Assembly: GCA_036435485.1 (NCBI GenBank)
Contig: CM071601.1
Coordinates: 186,966,939-187,030,938, forward strand
Source of the DNA: Saposhnikovia divaricata
Lineage: Eukaryota > Streptophyta > Magnoliopsida > Apiales > Apiaceae
Length of the DNA: 64,000 bases
Direction of reading: 5' to 3'
In this document: piece after piece, positions 29,003 through 44,776 of the stretch
How the letters are laid out: each line of letters starts with the position of its first letter
Numbering within the stretch: the first letter of the stretch is position 1
Made by a program: the position numbers and the translations under genes
The notes under the pieces: generated by a model
Databases searched by the model: none
What the model saw: the letters and a program-made list of their open reading frames with translations, nothing else
What the model was told of the DNA's origin: nothing

Positions 29003-32000
29003 GCTGAGGTCAACCCTAAGTTTCCTATTAATCAAAGACCTCCTGACAATGTGCATGCTGTCATTTCCCTGAGATCCGGAAAGCACGTTGATAATCGAGT
29101 AGGAGTCGAGTCCCCCGAAGAGGAAGAAGAAGAATCAAGCGTTGCACCGACACCTATTCCCGATCCTTCTGATCAAACTCCGATTCTTGTCTCTTCACCC
29201 CTTTCTAGTCAGCCGTCTTCTTCGAGTGGAACAACCTCGGAGCCCGTTCCCGAAGAACAAGTCTATAAACCAAAGGCTCCTTACCCACAATGCCTCGTCT
29301 CTAATAAGCAAACTGCTCAATTAGACAAGATCTTAGAGGTTTTTAAGCAAGTTAAAGTCAACATTCCTCTTTTAGACGCGATTCAACAAATTTCCTCTTA
29401 TGCGAAATGTCTAAAAGATTTGTGCACACATAAGCGAACCACTAAAGTCCCTAAGAAAGCCTTTTTGACCTCTCAAGTGAGCTCAATTCTTTCTAACCAG
29501 ATTCCCGTGAAATATAAGGTCCCCGGTTGTCCCACAATTTCATGTGTTATAGGTAATTCTTTTGTGGACAAGGCGTTACTCGATTTAGGCGCCAGTATGA
29601 ACTTGCTCCCATTTTCTGTCTACCAAACCCTAGGGTTAGGAGAACTTCAAAAGACGAATGTTACCCTTCAATTAGCAGATAGATCAATCAAAATTCCTAA
29701 AGGGATCATCGAGGACGTGCTAATTAAAGTTGGAGATTCCGTCTTTCCTGTTGACTTTGTGGTACTAGAAACCGAACCGGTTAGGAATCCGACATACCAA
29801 ATTCCCGTCATTCTAGGACGTCCGTTTCTAGCCACTTCGAATGCTTTGATTAATTGTAGAAATGGATTAATGAAACTAACATTTGGTAACATGACCATTG
29901 ACCTCAATATCTTTCATGTTGGGAAACAACCCGATGATTTTCATGATCAACCTATGGATGTCAATTTAATTGATGAAATAGTTGATCAAAATTTCATGAC
30001 CCCTAATGATGCTCTTGATTTTTGTTTAAACCACTTTGGTCAAAACTGGGATGTTTCCGAATATACAAATGAGGTCAACCAAATGTTAGAATCTACCATT
30101 CCTATAAATAATCAAGATGATGAACCATCTCCCTTGTCTCTTCTCGAAACTAGTGAACCCGTTGAGTCAACGCCGCTCGATTTAGAACTCAAACCTCTTC
30201 CCGACACTCTTAAGTACGCCTTTTTAGGTCCTAACGAGTCTCTTCCCGTTATTATCGCCTCTGATTTGACCGAGTCACAAGAGGATGAGCTTGTTAAGGT
30301 ACTTAGAGAAGATAAGGAGGCCATAGGTTGGAGTATCTCTGATATTAAAGGAATTAGTCCGGCCATTGTCCAACATCGAATTCACCTAGTTGATGATGCG
30401 AAACCCGTTCGAGATCCTCAACGGCGTTTGAACCCCACCATGATGGAAGTTGTTCGCAAAGAAATTCTTAAGTGTCTCGATAATGGGATCATTTATCCCA
30501 TTTCTGATAGCTCTTGGGTCAGCCCCATTCAAGTAGTTCCGAAGAAGTCTGGCATTACCGTTGTCACCAACGAGAATGACGAGCAAGTGCCCACCGTGTT
30601 CAGAATGGGTGGAGGGTGTGCATAGACTATAGGAAACTCAATTCTGCCACTAGAAAAGACCACTTTCCTTTGCCTTTTATCGATCAAATGTTAGAAAGGT
30701 TAGCCGGTCATTCGTTCTATTGTTTTCTAGATGGTTATTCTGGCTATTTTCAAATTCCCATTGCTCCCGAAGACCAAGAAAAGACTACTTTCACATGTCC
30801 CTTTGGAACCTTTGCCTATCGACGTTTAGCCTTTGGTCTAACCACTGCTCCAGCCACTTTCCAAAGGTGCATGATGAGCATCTTTTCTGACATGGTAGGG
30901 GATTTTCTCGAGATCTTTATCGATGATTTTTCCATCTTTGGTTCGTCTTTCCACCAGTGCCTAAACCATCTTGAGTTAGTTTTAAAAAGGTGTAAAGAAA
31001 CCAACCTCATTCTCAACTGGGAGAAATGTCATTTCATGGTTAAGGAAGGGATCGTTCTTGGTCATAAAATTTATGAAAAGGGAATATAAGTCGATAAAGC
31101 CAAAGTTGACCTCATTGCAAATCTACCCCCACCCAAGTCGGTCAAAGCCATTCGTTCTTTCCTAGGCCATGCAGGTTTTTATAGGTGTTTCATTAAGGAT
31201 TTTAGCAAGAAGGTTAGGCCCTTAACCAATCTTCTCGGGAAAGATGTCAAATTCGATTTCAATAGCGATTGTTTACAATCTTTTGAGCATCTTAAGAAAG
31301 AATTGACTTCTGCCCCAATCATTCGATCTCCCGATTGGAATCTCCCCTTCGAGTTGATGTGTGACGCTTCTGATTATGCGGTAGGAGCCGTTTTAGGGCA
31401 ACGAATCGATAAGATGCCCCATGTCATTTACTACGCAAGCAAGACTTTGAATGATTCCCAACTTAACTATTCTACCACCGAAAAGGAACTTCTAGCCGTA
31501 GTCTTTGCTCTCGACAAGTTTCGGTCCTATCTTATCGGTTCAAAAATCATTGTCTACACCGATCATGCCGCTCTTCGTTATCCATTCTCTAAGAAAGACT
31601 CTAAAGCCTGATTGATTAGGTGGATTCTCTTGCTTCAAGAGTTTGACCTAGAAATTAGGGATAAGAAGGGTTCTGAGAATGTTGTCGCCGATCATCTTTC
31701 CCGCTTGATAGTGGAGTCCACCATCGACTCTCCCATAAATGAATCTTTTCCGGATGAACAACTTCTGTCCATCTCTACTCCCCCTTGGTTCGCCGATATT
31801 GTTAACTACCCTCTCATTGGTCCTCTCAAGATAGATCGAAATTTTTCTCACAGGTCAAACACTTCTTTTGGGATGACCCGTATCTCTTTAAATACTGTCC
31901 CGACCAAATCATTCAGAGGTGCGTCCCAAATCATGAATTCAGGAATATCCTTTCTTTCTACAATGACCAAGCCTGTGGAGGGCATTTTCGTGCTAAGAAA

Positions 32001-33048
32001 ACAGCCGCTAAAATCCTCCAAAGCGGTTTTTATTGGCCCACTTTGTTCAAAGATGCTGCTGAATACTGTGCTGCGTGTAATAGGTGTCAACACTTAGGAA
32101 AGATCACTAGGCGAAACATGATGCCAATGAACCCCATCTTAATCATTGAGATTTTTGATGTATGGGGTATCGATTTTATGGGCCCCTTTCCTAGTTCATT
32201 TGGCAACCTCTACATTCTGTTAGCGGTCGATTACGTGTCTAAGTGGGTGGAAGCCATTGCTACTAAGTCCAATGATAACAAGGTCGTTCTTAAATTCCTC
32301 AAAGAGAATATCTTTTCTCGTTTCGGTACACCTAGGGCTATCATTAATGACCAAGGCAAGCACTTCAAGAATCGTCAATTTGAGTCTCTTTTGAAAAAGT
32401 ACTCAATAACTCATCGGCTAGCCACCCCTTACCATCCTCAAACTAGTGGGCAAGTTGAAGTCTCGAATCGTCAAATTAAGCAAATTTTAGAAAAGACTGT
32501 CAACTCGAATAGGAAGGATTGGTCAACTAAGTTGATAGATGCCTTGTGGGCCTATCGGACCGCTTTTAAAACCATTTTAGGCATGTCCCCTTATCGGATT
32601 GTCTTTGAAAAGGCCTGTCACTTGCCCGTTGAGCTCGAACATAGGGCCATGTGGGCCATTCGAGAGTTGAATTTTGACTTACCAACCGCCGGTAGTCATA
32701 GGAAGTTGCAATTGTCTGAACTCGAGGAGTTGAGAAATGAAGCCTACGAGAATGCTAAAATCTATAAACAAAGAACTAAGCTTTTTCATGATAAATCTAT
32801 TTTGAGAAAATCTTTTTCTCCTGGTCAAAAAGTTCTTTTGTACAATTCTAGGCTTCATTTGTTTCCCGGGAAATTGAGATCCCGATGGGAAGGTCCTTAT
32901 GTTGTTAGGGTCGTTTTTCCTCACGGTGCTGTTGAAATTGAAAATCCTAAAAATGGTGATATATTTAAAGTTAATGGATAAAGACTCAAACCATTTTTAG
33001 AGCTGCCAATTGATCCCAAGGAAGAGGTTATCTACCTCATCGATCCAT
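29003..33048 (+). pseudogene. pol: Athila-like gypsy pol, broken by stops and frameshifts
   Basis: Contains an aspartic protease region (DLGASMNLLPFSVY, near 29580), reverse transcriptase (IDYRKLNS, LDGYSGYFQIPI, FIDDFSIFGSSF, 30620-31080), RNase H (LMCDASDYAVGAVLGQR, YTDHAALRY, 31300-31600) and integrase (zinc region CAACNRCQHLG near 32075; DFMGPFPSS; INDQGKHFKN; HPQTSGQVEVSNRQ). Breaks seen: a frame change near 30602, in-frame stops at 31087-31089 and 31609-31611, frame changes between about 31820 and 32043, and a stop at 32979-32981 before the conserved C-terminal end. No working polyprotein can be made from this copy. Confidence 0.9.
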
Positions 33049-34289
33049 GATTCAAGTAAGTTTCTTCAGTAGGTAATTGTAAACTCTCTTTCATCCTTAT
33101 CATGTATTTTCTTACCATTTTCCCTTGTCATTTATCTTGCATTTTGCATACATTGAGGACAATGCATGATTTAGGTATGGGGGAGGATTTTAGTGTAAAT
33201 ACATAACAATGAAAAATCCAAAAAAAATAAAAATTTTAAAAATCCAAAAAAAGAGATATTTTAGCTTAGTTGTCCTTCCCACTCTTTGAATTCTAGAACT
33301 AGTTGGTGTTGACTGTTTTTCGAAAATTATATGTATAATGCCTTTAGATAATTTGAACGTAGTCAATTAAGGTTTTCCTCATGAAACTTGTGTCGAACAA
33401 ATTTTTGCTTAAAAGACCAAGACGGGACATTTGCACAAGACCTCTGATGGAAGAATTGTATAGGAATGTTATTCGATACCTGAGAGAGAACCCACATGTT
33501 AGAACAATGTCGAATCAAACCTTTGCGAGATTTTGCTCCTAAAGTGTCAAAAAAAAGAGAAAAAGAGAGTCAATAAATGTTTGTAATTGTAGTGTGCTAG
33601 TGTAATTCTGTGATAATAAATTCTTAGTAGGGAAATCGACTAGGTTGGGCTCATTGATAACCCGAGTAAGTAAGTCCGAGGGGACTTTGTGCCTAGCAAC
33701 CTAAGGTCCTTTGTGATCTGGGATTGTTGACCTAAAACTCGCTAAATGGGTATTGATGCAAAAGTCTTTTGGGACCTCAACCATTGCACAGTCGATCTAA
33801 CTGCTAAGAACGTGAAGTTTGGCTAGATACTTGTTTTGATAGGGATTGGGTCAGTTCAATATTGGTTGAAAAAGAGAAAATGTTCGTATGCACTTTATCC
33901 ATCAAGGGCCTTAAATTCACTACACACCTTGGGATTTTTTGTAAATTTTTAGTCTAATCATGTGGATTGTGGGAACCTATAACTTGGCTATTATTAAAAT
34001 AATCTTTAAGGCATATATTTTCCTACAAAATTGTTTTGTTGACACCAATGAAAGCTAGAGTAAAAGAGGAAAGTTGGATACTTGCTGGCTTATCTCAAAC
34101 ATTTTATGGGTATATCTTCTGTAAACCCTTAGGAGACAACACTCCTCCTATAGAGATCGTCTATTGGTTTAACGGGTTGGTAAACCTAAAATTACCCGTG
34201 ATTCCTACGACAGTGAATATAGGTTTTTCATTCTGCATTTTTCTTTGTGTTTTACTCGAGGACGAGCAAAAGATAGGTATGGGGGCATT
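33049..34289 (+). other. 3' non-coding region of the gypsy element with two purine tracts
   Basis: Athila elements often have an envelope-like ORF here; I find none. GGACAATGCATGATTTAGG followed by TATGGGGGAGG lies at about 33158-33187, and the terminal polypurine tract AGATAGGTATGGGGGCAT at 34271-34288 abuts the 3' LTR. The first looks like a second, internal copy of the tract. Confidence 0.6.
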
Positions 34290-36854
34290 TGATAAGTGCA
34301 TATTTTTGCATATTTTTATTACCTATTTATTGTTTGAATTCGTATTTTAATAAATTATTTTGTTGCATTTCAGGAAATTCGAGAAAAAATGAAGAAATGG
34401 CAAAATAAAGAAATAAATGTTAAGGAATGACAAAAGAAGAAAAAGAAGGACCAAAACAAGAAGAAAAGGAAAAGCAAGGGGTGGTGGTGCATTTTGTTAT
34501 CAAAGAAAATGGATGGCCAAGATTTAGCCAACACTAAACTAAATCAAGGGCCAAGATTCACCCACACCTACCAAAAACCCTAATTTTTCCTATAAATAGG
34601 CCTCATCTTCTCTTGTAAAGACACCAATTACCTTACATACTAGAATTATGTTGTATTAGTTCATCTCCAAAAATTATAGTTATAATTTTCTATTTTTCTT
34701 GTAAACACTCTTTATTTTTATGCAAATTTCAAGTTTCATTTAATTTCTTGTACTCCTCTCTCTCATTTCTCTCCTTGTTCTTTATTTCGTTATTTTCGTA
34801 AATTCTCGGGTGGACAAAGTAGCAACGCTAACCACACGGGATTGAAAGTATCGATTTGAAGAATTTGTTTCGTAATTTTAATTTCCGTTTTAATATTAAT
34901 TTAGCCCCTTTAAATTTCAATTTTATTGTGGGTTTGGATAATTTTAATTGTAGATCATATTTAATATGTTAGTATAATAATAACAAAAAAAAAACAAAAG
35001 AAAAAAAAACAAAAAAATTAGGTTTTTAAAATTTCAGTACGTTTTTAATTGTTAAAATTCGAAGCTTGAGTGAATCCCTCTGTTTCAATTTTTATTCGAA
35101 CAAAAATTAGACCCAGGTGCATATACTCCCCTGTTCTTTGTTTTTTCTTCAATTAAACGAACCAAAAATCCTTCTCTTCTTCCTCCTATTTCACACTCTA
35201 AACCCAGCTCAAACCCATCTTCCTCTTTCCCCTTTCTTCGATCAAAACACACAGATCACTCCGATTTCCCCTGTCTTGTTCTTTGATAACACCCCCTTCT
35301 TTTCCCCTGCAAACCCCCGGTTCATCTCTCCGATTTTTTTTTTTCTTTTCGATTCTTACATATACACGCAGTACCCCATCCCCTTCTTATTCAAATAAAA
35401 CCAACAAAACCCCCTAGCCTTACTTCTCTCTTTGTCGATTTTTACCCTCAACCACCACCCCCGCGCGAACCCCTCTTCCCCTCTTCAAACCCCGATTTCC
35501 TTCTCCTCTTCTTTTCTGTAAACCAAGAACCTCCATAAAACTCTTTCGATTTCAAGTTCGGCTTTGAGTTTAGTTATGTTTTTCGTCTCTGAGTATCAAT
35601 TTGTTGTATAATGATGTTGTACTGAGTTCAATGGTTGCAGCCTGAGTTTTGTTCGAGTTAGTATTGTTGAGTTCTCTGTTTTCGAATTTAGTCGAGCTAG
35701 TTGATTGAGTCGTGGTTGTTGTCGAAACAAAGTTTTCTGTCATTTGCGTGGGAGTCTATTTGCCGAGTTATTGTTTGTTGAATTACCGAGTTAATTCGCG
35801 TGTTCTGAGTTGGTTTATATCTGTTCCTGCTAAGTCGACTGTATTGCAAGTTTTCGTACTAAGTGTTAAGTGTTTGTTTTGGTTTGGTTTGCTTTTCTGC
35901 ATTGTTCTGAGAATTTTCTGCGTGTTTGAGTCGAATTGTGAGTCTAGTTGCGAGATGAATTCGTTGTTGTTGGTTCTAAATTAATAGAGGTTTTGTTTTG
36001 TGAAGTTGGTTTTCTGGTTTTGCCTTGTCGTCGAGTTGCAACTGTTCGTATTGGTTTAAGTTTATGTAGTCCAAGTTGTAATTTGAGTGTTGTGCTGAAT
36101 TCGTGGTAACTATGCGAGTTTTGATTCCTGTACTGCGTTGATGTTGCTTCTGAGTGTTGTCTGATGTTATTGAATTCAAAATAGTTGATTCTTGTAGTTG
36201 GTGTCTATGTTGCTGTGCCGTTTATGCTCTGTACATTCCTGTCTTTGTTTGTCTAGTTTTTTTTTGTTTTTTTCGTAATTTCTTAGAATAAAATTTAATT
36301 TTAATTCAAAATTCGAATCCTTAAATAAATTAGTTTTTGTTATTTTAGTTTTTAATTTCTTGGTGTAAAATTAGTATAAATTTACTTTTCTTTTAAAATT
36401 TAGAATTTTTAGAGTGATTTACTTTTCTTCATATTTAATTAAACTAATTTAGAAATAGAAAAAAATAGATTAATTTCCTTTTAAATAAAAATCAATTCAA
36501 CTTCAAATAGTAAAAATGCAAAATTCAGTTTTGTTTGTTAAAATAGATTAATTAAATTTTCCTAAAAATTGTGTAAATTTTCTTTTACAAATTAAATAGT
36601 TTTTCTAGTTTTAATCCTTAAATTTTAGCTTTTAATTAATTAGGTTAAAAATAGAATAATAATAATATAATAGTGGTTTTCTTTTAGAAATTAATTAGTT
36701 TCAAATCAAAATATTTCAAAACCAAATTGTCCTAATTCGCCTAAGTTAAATATTAAGGAACACGAAATAAAATTATTCCCTGTGGATCGAATCTAAAATA
36801 CTAAAACGAGATCGTGCGCTTGTGATATTTAAATGTATGAATTTTAGCACATCA
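34290..36854 (+). repeat. 3' LTR of the gypsy element
   Basis: 2565-bp copy of 24197-26755 with scattered substitutions and small indels in A, C and T runs. TATA box at 34591. Ends GCACATCA, followed by the duplication CTAAC. Confidence 0.93.
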
Positions 36855-36859
36855 CTAAC

Positions 36860-39800
36860 TCACTAACCAATTTAATGAATGTAGCCTCATCAAGTGGTTT
36901 AGTTAGAATATCTGCAAGTTGTTTGTCAGTAGGAACAAAATGAAGTTCCACAGTACCATTCTCAGTATGTTCTCTAATAAAATGATACCTGACATCAATG
37001 TGCTTAGTCCTTGAATGTTGAATTGGATTTTCTGCAATTTTGATAGCACTCGTATTATCACAAAACATAGGAATATTACTAAGTGTCATACCATAATCCA
37101 TCAACTGATTTCTTATCCAAAGGAGCTGTGCACAACAACTACCTGCTGCAATATACTCAGCTTCTGCAGTTGAGGTTGAAACTGATTGTTGCTTCTTGCT
37201 TGCCCAAGAAATCAATTTGTTTCCCAAGAATTGACATGTACCTGTAGTGCTTTTCCTATATATTTTACACCCCGCATAATCAGAGTCTGAATAGCCAATT
37301 AGTGAGAAATCAGATTCTCTAGGATACCACAAACCAAGGCTTGGAGTTCCCTTGAGATATCTAAATATTCTCTTTACAACAATTAAATGAGATTCCTTAG
37401 GATCACTTTGGAATCTAGCACATAAACAGGTAAAAAACATTATATCTGGTCTACTTGCAGTTAAATATAACAGTGAGCCTATCATGCCTCTATAACTAGT
37501 TTTATCAACACTCTTTCCCTTATGATCAGAGTCTAGCTTAGTGGTTGTTGCCATGGGTCTTTTTGCAGTTGCACAATCTTGAAATTCAAACCTTTTTAAA
37601 AGATCTTTGATATACTTAGATTGATTAATGAAAATACAAGTCTCAGTTTGTTTGACCTGCAAGCCTAAAAAGTAATTAAGTTCACCCATCATACTCATCT
37701 GATATTTAGACTGCATGAGTTTGCTAAATTTAGCACATAACTGTTCATTAGTAGAACCAAATATAATGTCATCAACATAAACTTGAACTAAAAGCAGATC
37801 ACCTTTAACTTTTCTAAAGAAAAGAGTTTTATCAATTTTACCTCTTGTGAAGCCATATTCAAGAAGAAATTTAGGCAAAGTTTCATACCATGCTCTAGGT
37901 GCTTGCTTTAGTCTATAAAGTGCCTTGTCAAGTTTGTAGACATGATTTGGAAATTTTGGATCAACAAAACCAGGTGGTTGCTTCACATACACTTCCTCAT
38001 CAAGTTTGCCATTTAGAAAAAGCACTCTTTACATCCATCTGGTATACCTTGAACTTTGAATGAGCTGCAAATGCAAGAAACATTCTGATTGCTTCCAATC
38101 TTGCTACAGGGGCAAAGGTTTCATCATAATCAATGCCTTCTTCCTGAGAATAACCTTTGGCCACCAGTCTTGCCTTATTCCTCACAATCATACCAGATTC
38201 ATCTAGCTTATTTCTGAAAACCCATTTTGCACCAACAATAGATCTATCTTTAGGTCTTTGTACTAGTTTCCATACTTTGTTCCTCTCAAACTCATTTAAT
38301 TCTTCCTGCATTGCAATTACCCAATCAGGATCTTGTAAGGCTTCTTCAACCTTCTTAGGTTCATTCTTTGAGAGAAAACAACTATACAAGCAATCATTCT
38401 GAACTGATCTTCTAGTTCGAACACTACTGTTAGGATTACCAATTATCAAATCTTCAGTATGATCCCTTGTCCATTTTCTAACAGGTGGTAAATTGCTTCT
38501 GCTAGACTCCCCCCCTAAGTTAGTGGTATGTCTTGTAGAAGAACTTTCTCTGCCTTCAAAAGCTCCCCCTCGATCAGTAGAATCAGTAGATTCCATACTG
38601 CTGCCAGTACCTGAACTTCCTTCACTAGTTCCTGAAGTGTAAGTTCCTGATGGAGTAGACTCTGATGGAGTAGTCTGCTCCTGACTGGTACTGTGTTCTC
38701 CTTGACTAATTTGATCCCCCTTAACATTAGCATTCCTTTAAGGAGTAATAGACATTTCTTCTGGAGAACCTTCATCATCACTGGAGAGAATCTCAGAATC
38801 CTTAAGATTTTCAAATTCCAATTTGTCATGACTTTCATCAGTTTGCAGAATTCCAAATTTCTTGTCATCAAATGCAACATGAATTGATTCCATAACAATG
38901 TGAGTTCTGAGATTGTATACTTTGAAGGCCTTTGATGTAGAGTATCATGGAAAGATTGCTTCATCCAATTTGGCTTCAAATTTTCCTAGCTGTTCTGGAT
39001 GAACTTTCAGGACATAGCATTTACATCCAAAGATGTGAAAATATTTCACACTTGGTTTCTTTCCTTTGATCATCTCATAGGGAGTCTTTCCATGACTGTT
39101 CACCAAGGTACAATTCTGAATGAAACATGCAGTGTTGATAGCCTCTGCCCAGAAGTAGGTTGGAAGCTTTGCATCTGCAAGCATGGTTCTAACTGCCTCT
39201 ATGAGAGTTCTGTTTTTTCTTTCCACCACACCATTTTGTTGAGGTGTTCGAGGTGCAGAAAACTGTTGAGTAATTCCATTGTCTGCACAATACTCCTCCA
39301 TGGTAGAATTTTTAAATTTAGTACCATTGTCACTCCTAAGTACTTTGACTTTGTACTCAGAGCTATTTTGAATATTCTTGACAAGTTCAATGATTTGTTG
39401 AGGAGCTTCATCCTTTTTATGTAGAAAGAATACCCATGTGAACCTTGTGTAATCATCCACTATAACTAGAGCATATCTTTTCTTACTGATAGACATAATG
39501 TTTACTGGACCAAATAAATCAAGATGCAGCATGTGAAATGGTTCAGTAATTGAATTTTCTATCTTGCTCTTAAAAGTGGTTCTTCTTTGTTTTCCAAGCT
39601 GACAAGCATCACAAAGTCCATCTTGCACATAATTTGCCTGAGGTAGGCCTCTCACTAGATTGTGCTTAACAAGTTGATTAATCTTCTTGAAGTTGAGATG
39701 TGAGAGCTTTTTGTGCCAATTCCAGCTTTCATCATTTGATGCTTTACTGTAAAGACATCTAACAATTCCCTTAGATGTGTCACTTAAGCTGGCTTCATAT

Positions 39801-40150
39801 ATGTTACCATGTCTCTGACCAGTTAGAACAATGTCTCCATTTTTCATATTCAAGACTTTGCATCCTTCTCTGTCAAAGATTGATTGGTAACCTTTATCAC
39901 CCAGTTGACTTATGCTTAAAAGTGTGTGTTTCAAGCGTGCAACTAGTGCTACATTTTCTATGATGACATTCCCCAAAACAATTGAGCCGTATCCCAGAAT
40001 TTCTCCCTTGTTGCCATCTCCAAAAGATATTACTGGGCCAGCTTTCCTCTAAAAATTTGTAAGTAGGGACTTCTTTCCAGTCATATGTCCAGAGCATCCA
40101 CTGTCCAAGATAATTGAATTCTTCCTTCCTGTGCCCTGCAAACAAAAAGT
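36860..40150 (-). pseudogene. pol: Copia pol of the decayed element
   Basis: Protease site near 40090 (LDSGCSGHMTG), integrase (HKKLSHLNF, CDACQLGKQ, LRSDNGTKF, TPQQNGVVERK; 39950-39060), linker, RT (VFRNKLDESG, APVARLEAIRMF, YVDDIIFGS; 38300-37750) and RNase H (SDSDYAGC, STAEAEYIAA). Breaks: frame change near 39976-40040, near 38945-38980 and near 38596, and another at about 38020 in an A-run. The linker 38590-38720 carries several TCAGGA words, the core of this family's motif. The final codons and stop lie at 24175-24196 beyond the gypsy insertion. Confidence 0.9.
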
Positions 40151-40188
40151 AACTAGTTAGAATTTTTTGGGACCCAACCTAGATTGGA

Positions 40189-42577
<2,389 letters not shown>

Positions 42578-42610
42578 GATTGCAGATCTCTATGATTATT
42601 CGAAATCAAC

Positions 42611-42624
42611 CTGCTCTGATACCA
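42611..42624 (-). other. Primer-binding site of the decayed copia
   Basis: Minus strand TGGTATCAGAGCAG, an exact initiator tRNA-Met type site, two bases inside the LTR. Confidence 0.85.
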
Positions 42625-42626
42625 AT

Positions 42627-43325
42627 TGTTAACTCGAATAACTTGTAGAAGGGGGGTTGAATACATGTTATGTAATCGTGTCTGATTTTTTGCTCAAATA
42701 AATAAACAAGAACAAACGAATGAATCAAACTTGTTTGTATTAAATAAATCAAATACAAACACTACCAAAGGTGTACAAACCCTTAGCAGCTGCTCTCACT
42801 ACAAATCTCTCTCTGTTTGTTCACTCGTATACTCACGATTATCACAAATCTCACACTCACATATTACAATGTCATAGAGAAAGTATTTATAATGCTACCT
42901 ATCAACTAATAACAGAAAGATATAATCTATACATGACAATGTTCTGCAGTCCAGTTGATAGTTTCCATCAATAGAAAATTCTTTCCTTCATGATACCTTC
43001 TTGCTTGTTCTTCAAAACAGAGATCCTGTTTTATAGCACTTGCCAGTTTCTGTAGCATCCATAATGACATCATCAATAGTATGACTGATATCAGGATTTC
43101 ATCTTGCATCAGGATCTGATCATCAGTATTTGACTTGCCACATCAGGATTTGCTCTCATTTCCTGACATGTAGTCCTTGACGCACTGTTCCTGACTTAAC
43201 TCTACAGATCACTGTCTAACACATATATCCTATACAAAGTGCTAAATCCTTTATAAGATCAGGATATACAAGAAGTATTTGCAAATTTTATTCTTAACAT
43301 CACAACTCATGAATTATTCCTAACA
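42627..43325 (-). repeat. 5' LTR of the decayed copia (ATCAGGAT family)
   Basis: 699 bp, TGTTAACTCG to CCTAACA. Contains ATCAGGAT at 43090, 43108, 43142 and 43258 plus shorter TCCTGA words, a minus-strand TATAAATA box (42884-42891) and AGAAGGGGGGTTGAATACA near its plus-strand left end, like the LTR of the intact element. Confidence 0.88.
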
Positions 43326-43399
43326 TATTATTTGAAGACAATTCTACTAACAACCAAATACAATTATTTCCTTATTATATGTAATAAGGATCTTATCCA

Positions 43400-43790
43400 A
43401 AATTTTAGTAGTACTGTCGTTGTCTAAACAATCTCAACCGTTAAATTTAATATTTTAATAATAGACGATCAAGATTATGTCTAAAAAAGAAATTATTATC
43501 TAAAAATGATTTAAGTTAAATCTTGTTATAATAGAATTTAATTGTGCTAAAACCAAATATAAAGTGGTTTTTTAAATTGAATAAAATAAACCAAATACAT
43601 ATAAATACTTTTTAATATTCTCTTTAATTTTATTCAATTTAGAAGACCTAATTATATTTGGTTTAGATTATTAAATTTAATTTTTGATATTTAAATTAAT
43701 ATTTGATCTAACGGATCACATCTATTTTTTAAAATCCAATGGTTCATACTCTTTTAGTCAACAATCGTACTATCGTTAAATCAAATATTA
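43400..43790. mobile_element. Probable MITE, palindromic
   Basis: The left arm (AGTAGTACTGTCGTTGTC, then AACCGTTAAAT) pairs loosely with the right arm read in reverse (CGATAGTACGATTGTTGAC). Inner arms also pair: AAAACCAAATATAAAG and AAATTGAATAAAAT against their inverses near 43650. Ends and target duplication not resolved. Confidence 0.45.
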
Positions 43791-43948
43791 AGAATTCAAG
43801 ATACATATATATTAAACTGAACATGTAAAATCTTATATATTTCAATACTTTTACAACAATTTAATATATAAATTAATAACATATAAATATTGAAAATATT
43901 AATATAGTTATAAATATTGAAAATGAAACCGTACGAGTTATAAGCTAA

Positions 43949-44359
43949 TCTATACTATACTATAATAAGCAAAAGGGGGTATAATTTGTAGTTGGTTATC
44001 CCCTCTTTTTGGTTATCCTTTTTTTGGTTATCCCACTATTAAAAAAGAATTAAAAATTAAAAATTAAAAAATTAAAAAATAAAACATATGCGCACGTAGT
44101 AGCTACCAATTCAACCTCCATCACTAGCTCTAAGAGATAAGATACGTATTACTACATAAAAGGTTGAAAATCAAGAAAAAGTTGATATACTGTTTTATAT
44201 ATAATTTGAAAAAGGATATAAATTTCACGGAGTTATATATCTGCTACTGTATATAATTCTCTTATTGACATTAATTAAAATTTCAGTTACAAATTAAAAT
44301 CCGAGTATAAAAAATCATTTTTAATAATACATTTTTAAAAACATTACGTGCATTAAAAC

Positions 44360-44395
<36 letters not shown>

Positions 44396-44776
44396 CAATT
44401 ATATAATAATTATGTGTGGTATAATTTGGTTGTTTGGTTCAATCATTCAACCATCTAAAAGATAGTGACCGTTAGATATTTAGTAAATAGATGATACCGT
44501 TAGATCTAATAATAAGAAATATTCTATATTTTAATCCCTCTCCTAAAGATCCAAGGTTCGTATCCCGTCAACAACAAATTTACATTAAGATTTTATATTA
44601 TTAGTTCTAATCAATACATATCATTTATTAAATAACTATTATTATTACTAATAATTTTATTAATTAATATAATAAAGTGAAATTATATCCATATAATAAA
44701 TTATTATACTCTATTTTATTAAATTAAATAATTTTTAAAGTATTTAAAAGTAACCCGTGCACGGGCTATAAGCTAG
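43949..44776 (+). mobile_element. Non-autonomous Helitron, complete
   Basis: Starts TCTATACTATACTATAATAA after A43948, ends with the hairpin CCCGTGCACGGG (44753-44764), then CTATAAGCTAG before T44777. These are the standard Helitron marks: 5' TC, 3' hairpin and CTAG, insertion between A and T, no duplication. 828 bp, no coding capacity. It contains a TA microsatellite (44361-44388) and a B-box-like GGTTCGTATCCC at 44555. Confidence 0.75.

Larger units (their letters stand above)
24197..36854 (+). mobile_element. Athila-like Ty3/gypsy retrotransposon, 12.7 kb, pol broken
   Basis: Bounded by 2.56-kb LTRs (24197-26755 and 34290-36854) and the 5-bp duplication CTAAC (24192-24196, 36855-36859). 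It has a primer site at 26762, gag, a pol with several stops and frame breaks, a long 3' non-coding part and a polypurine tract at 34273-34289. LTR size, gag and protease features fit the Athila group. The two LTRs differ at scattered sites, so the insertion is older than the intact copia. It lies a few codons before the pol stop of the host copia element, in opposite orientation. Confidence 0.93.
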
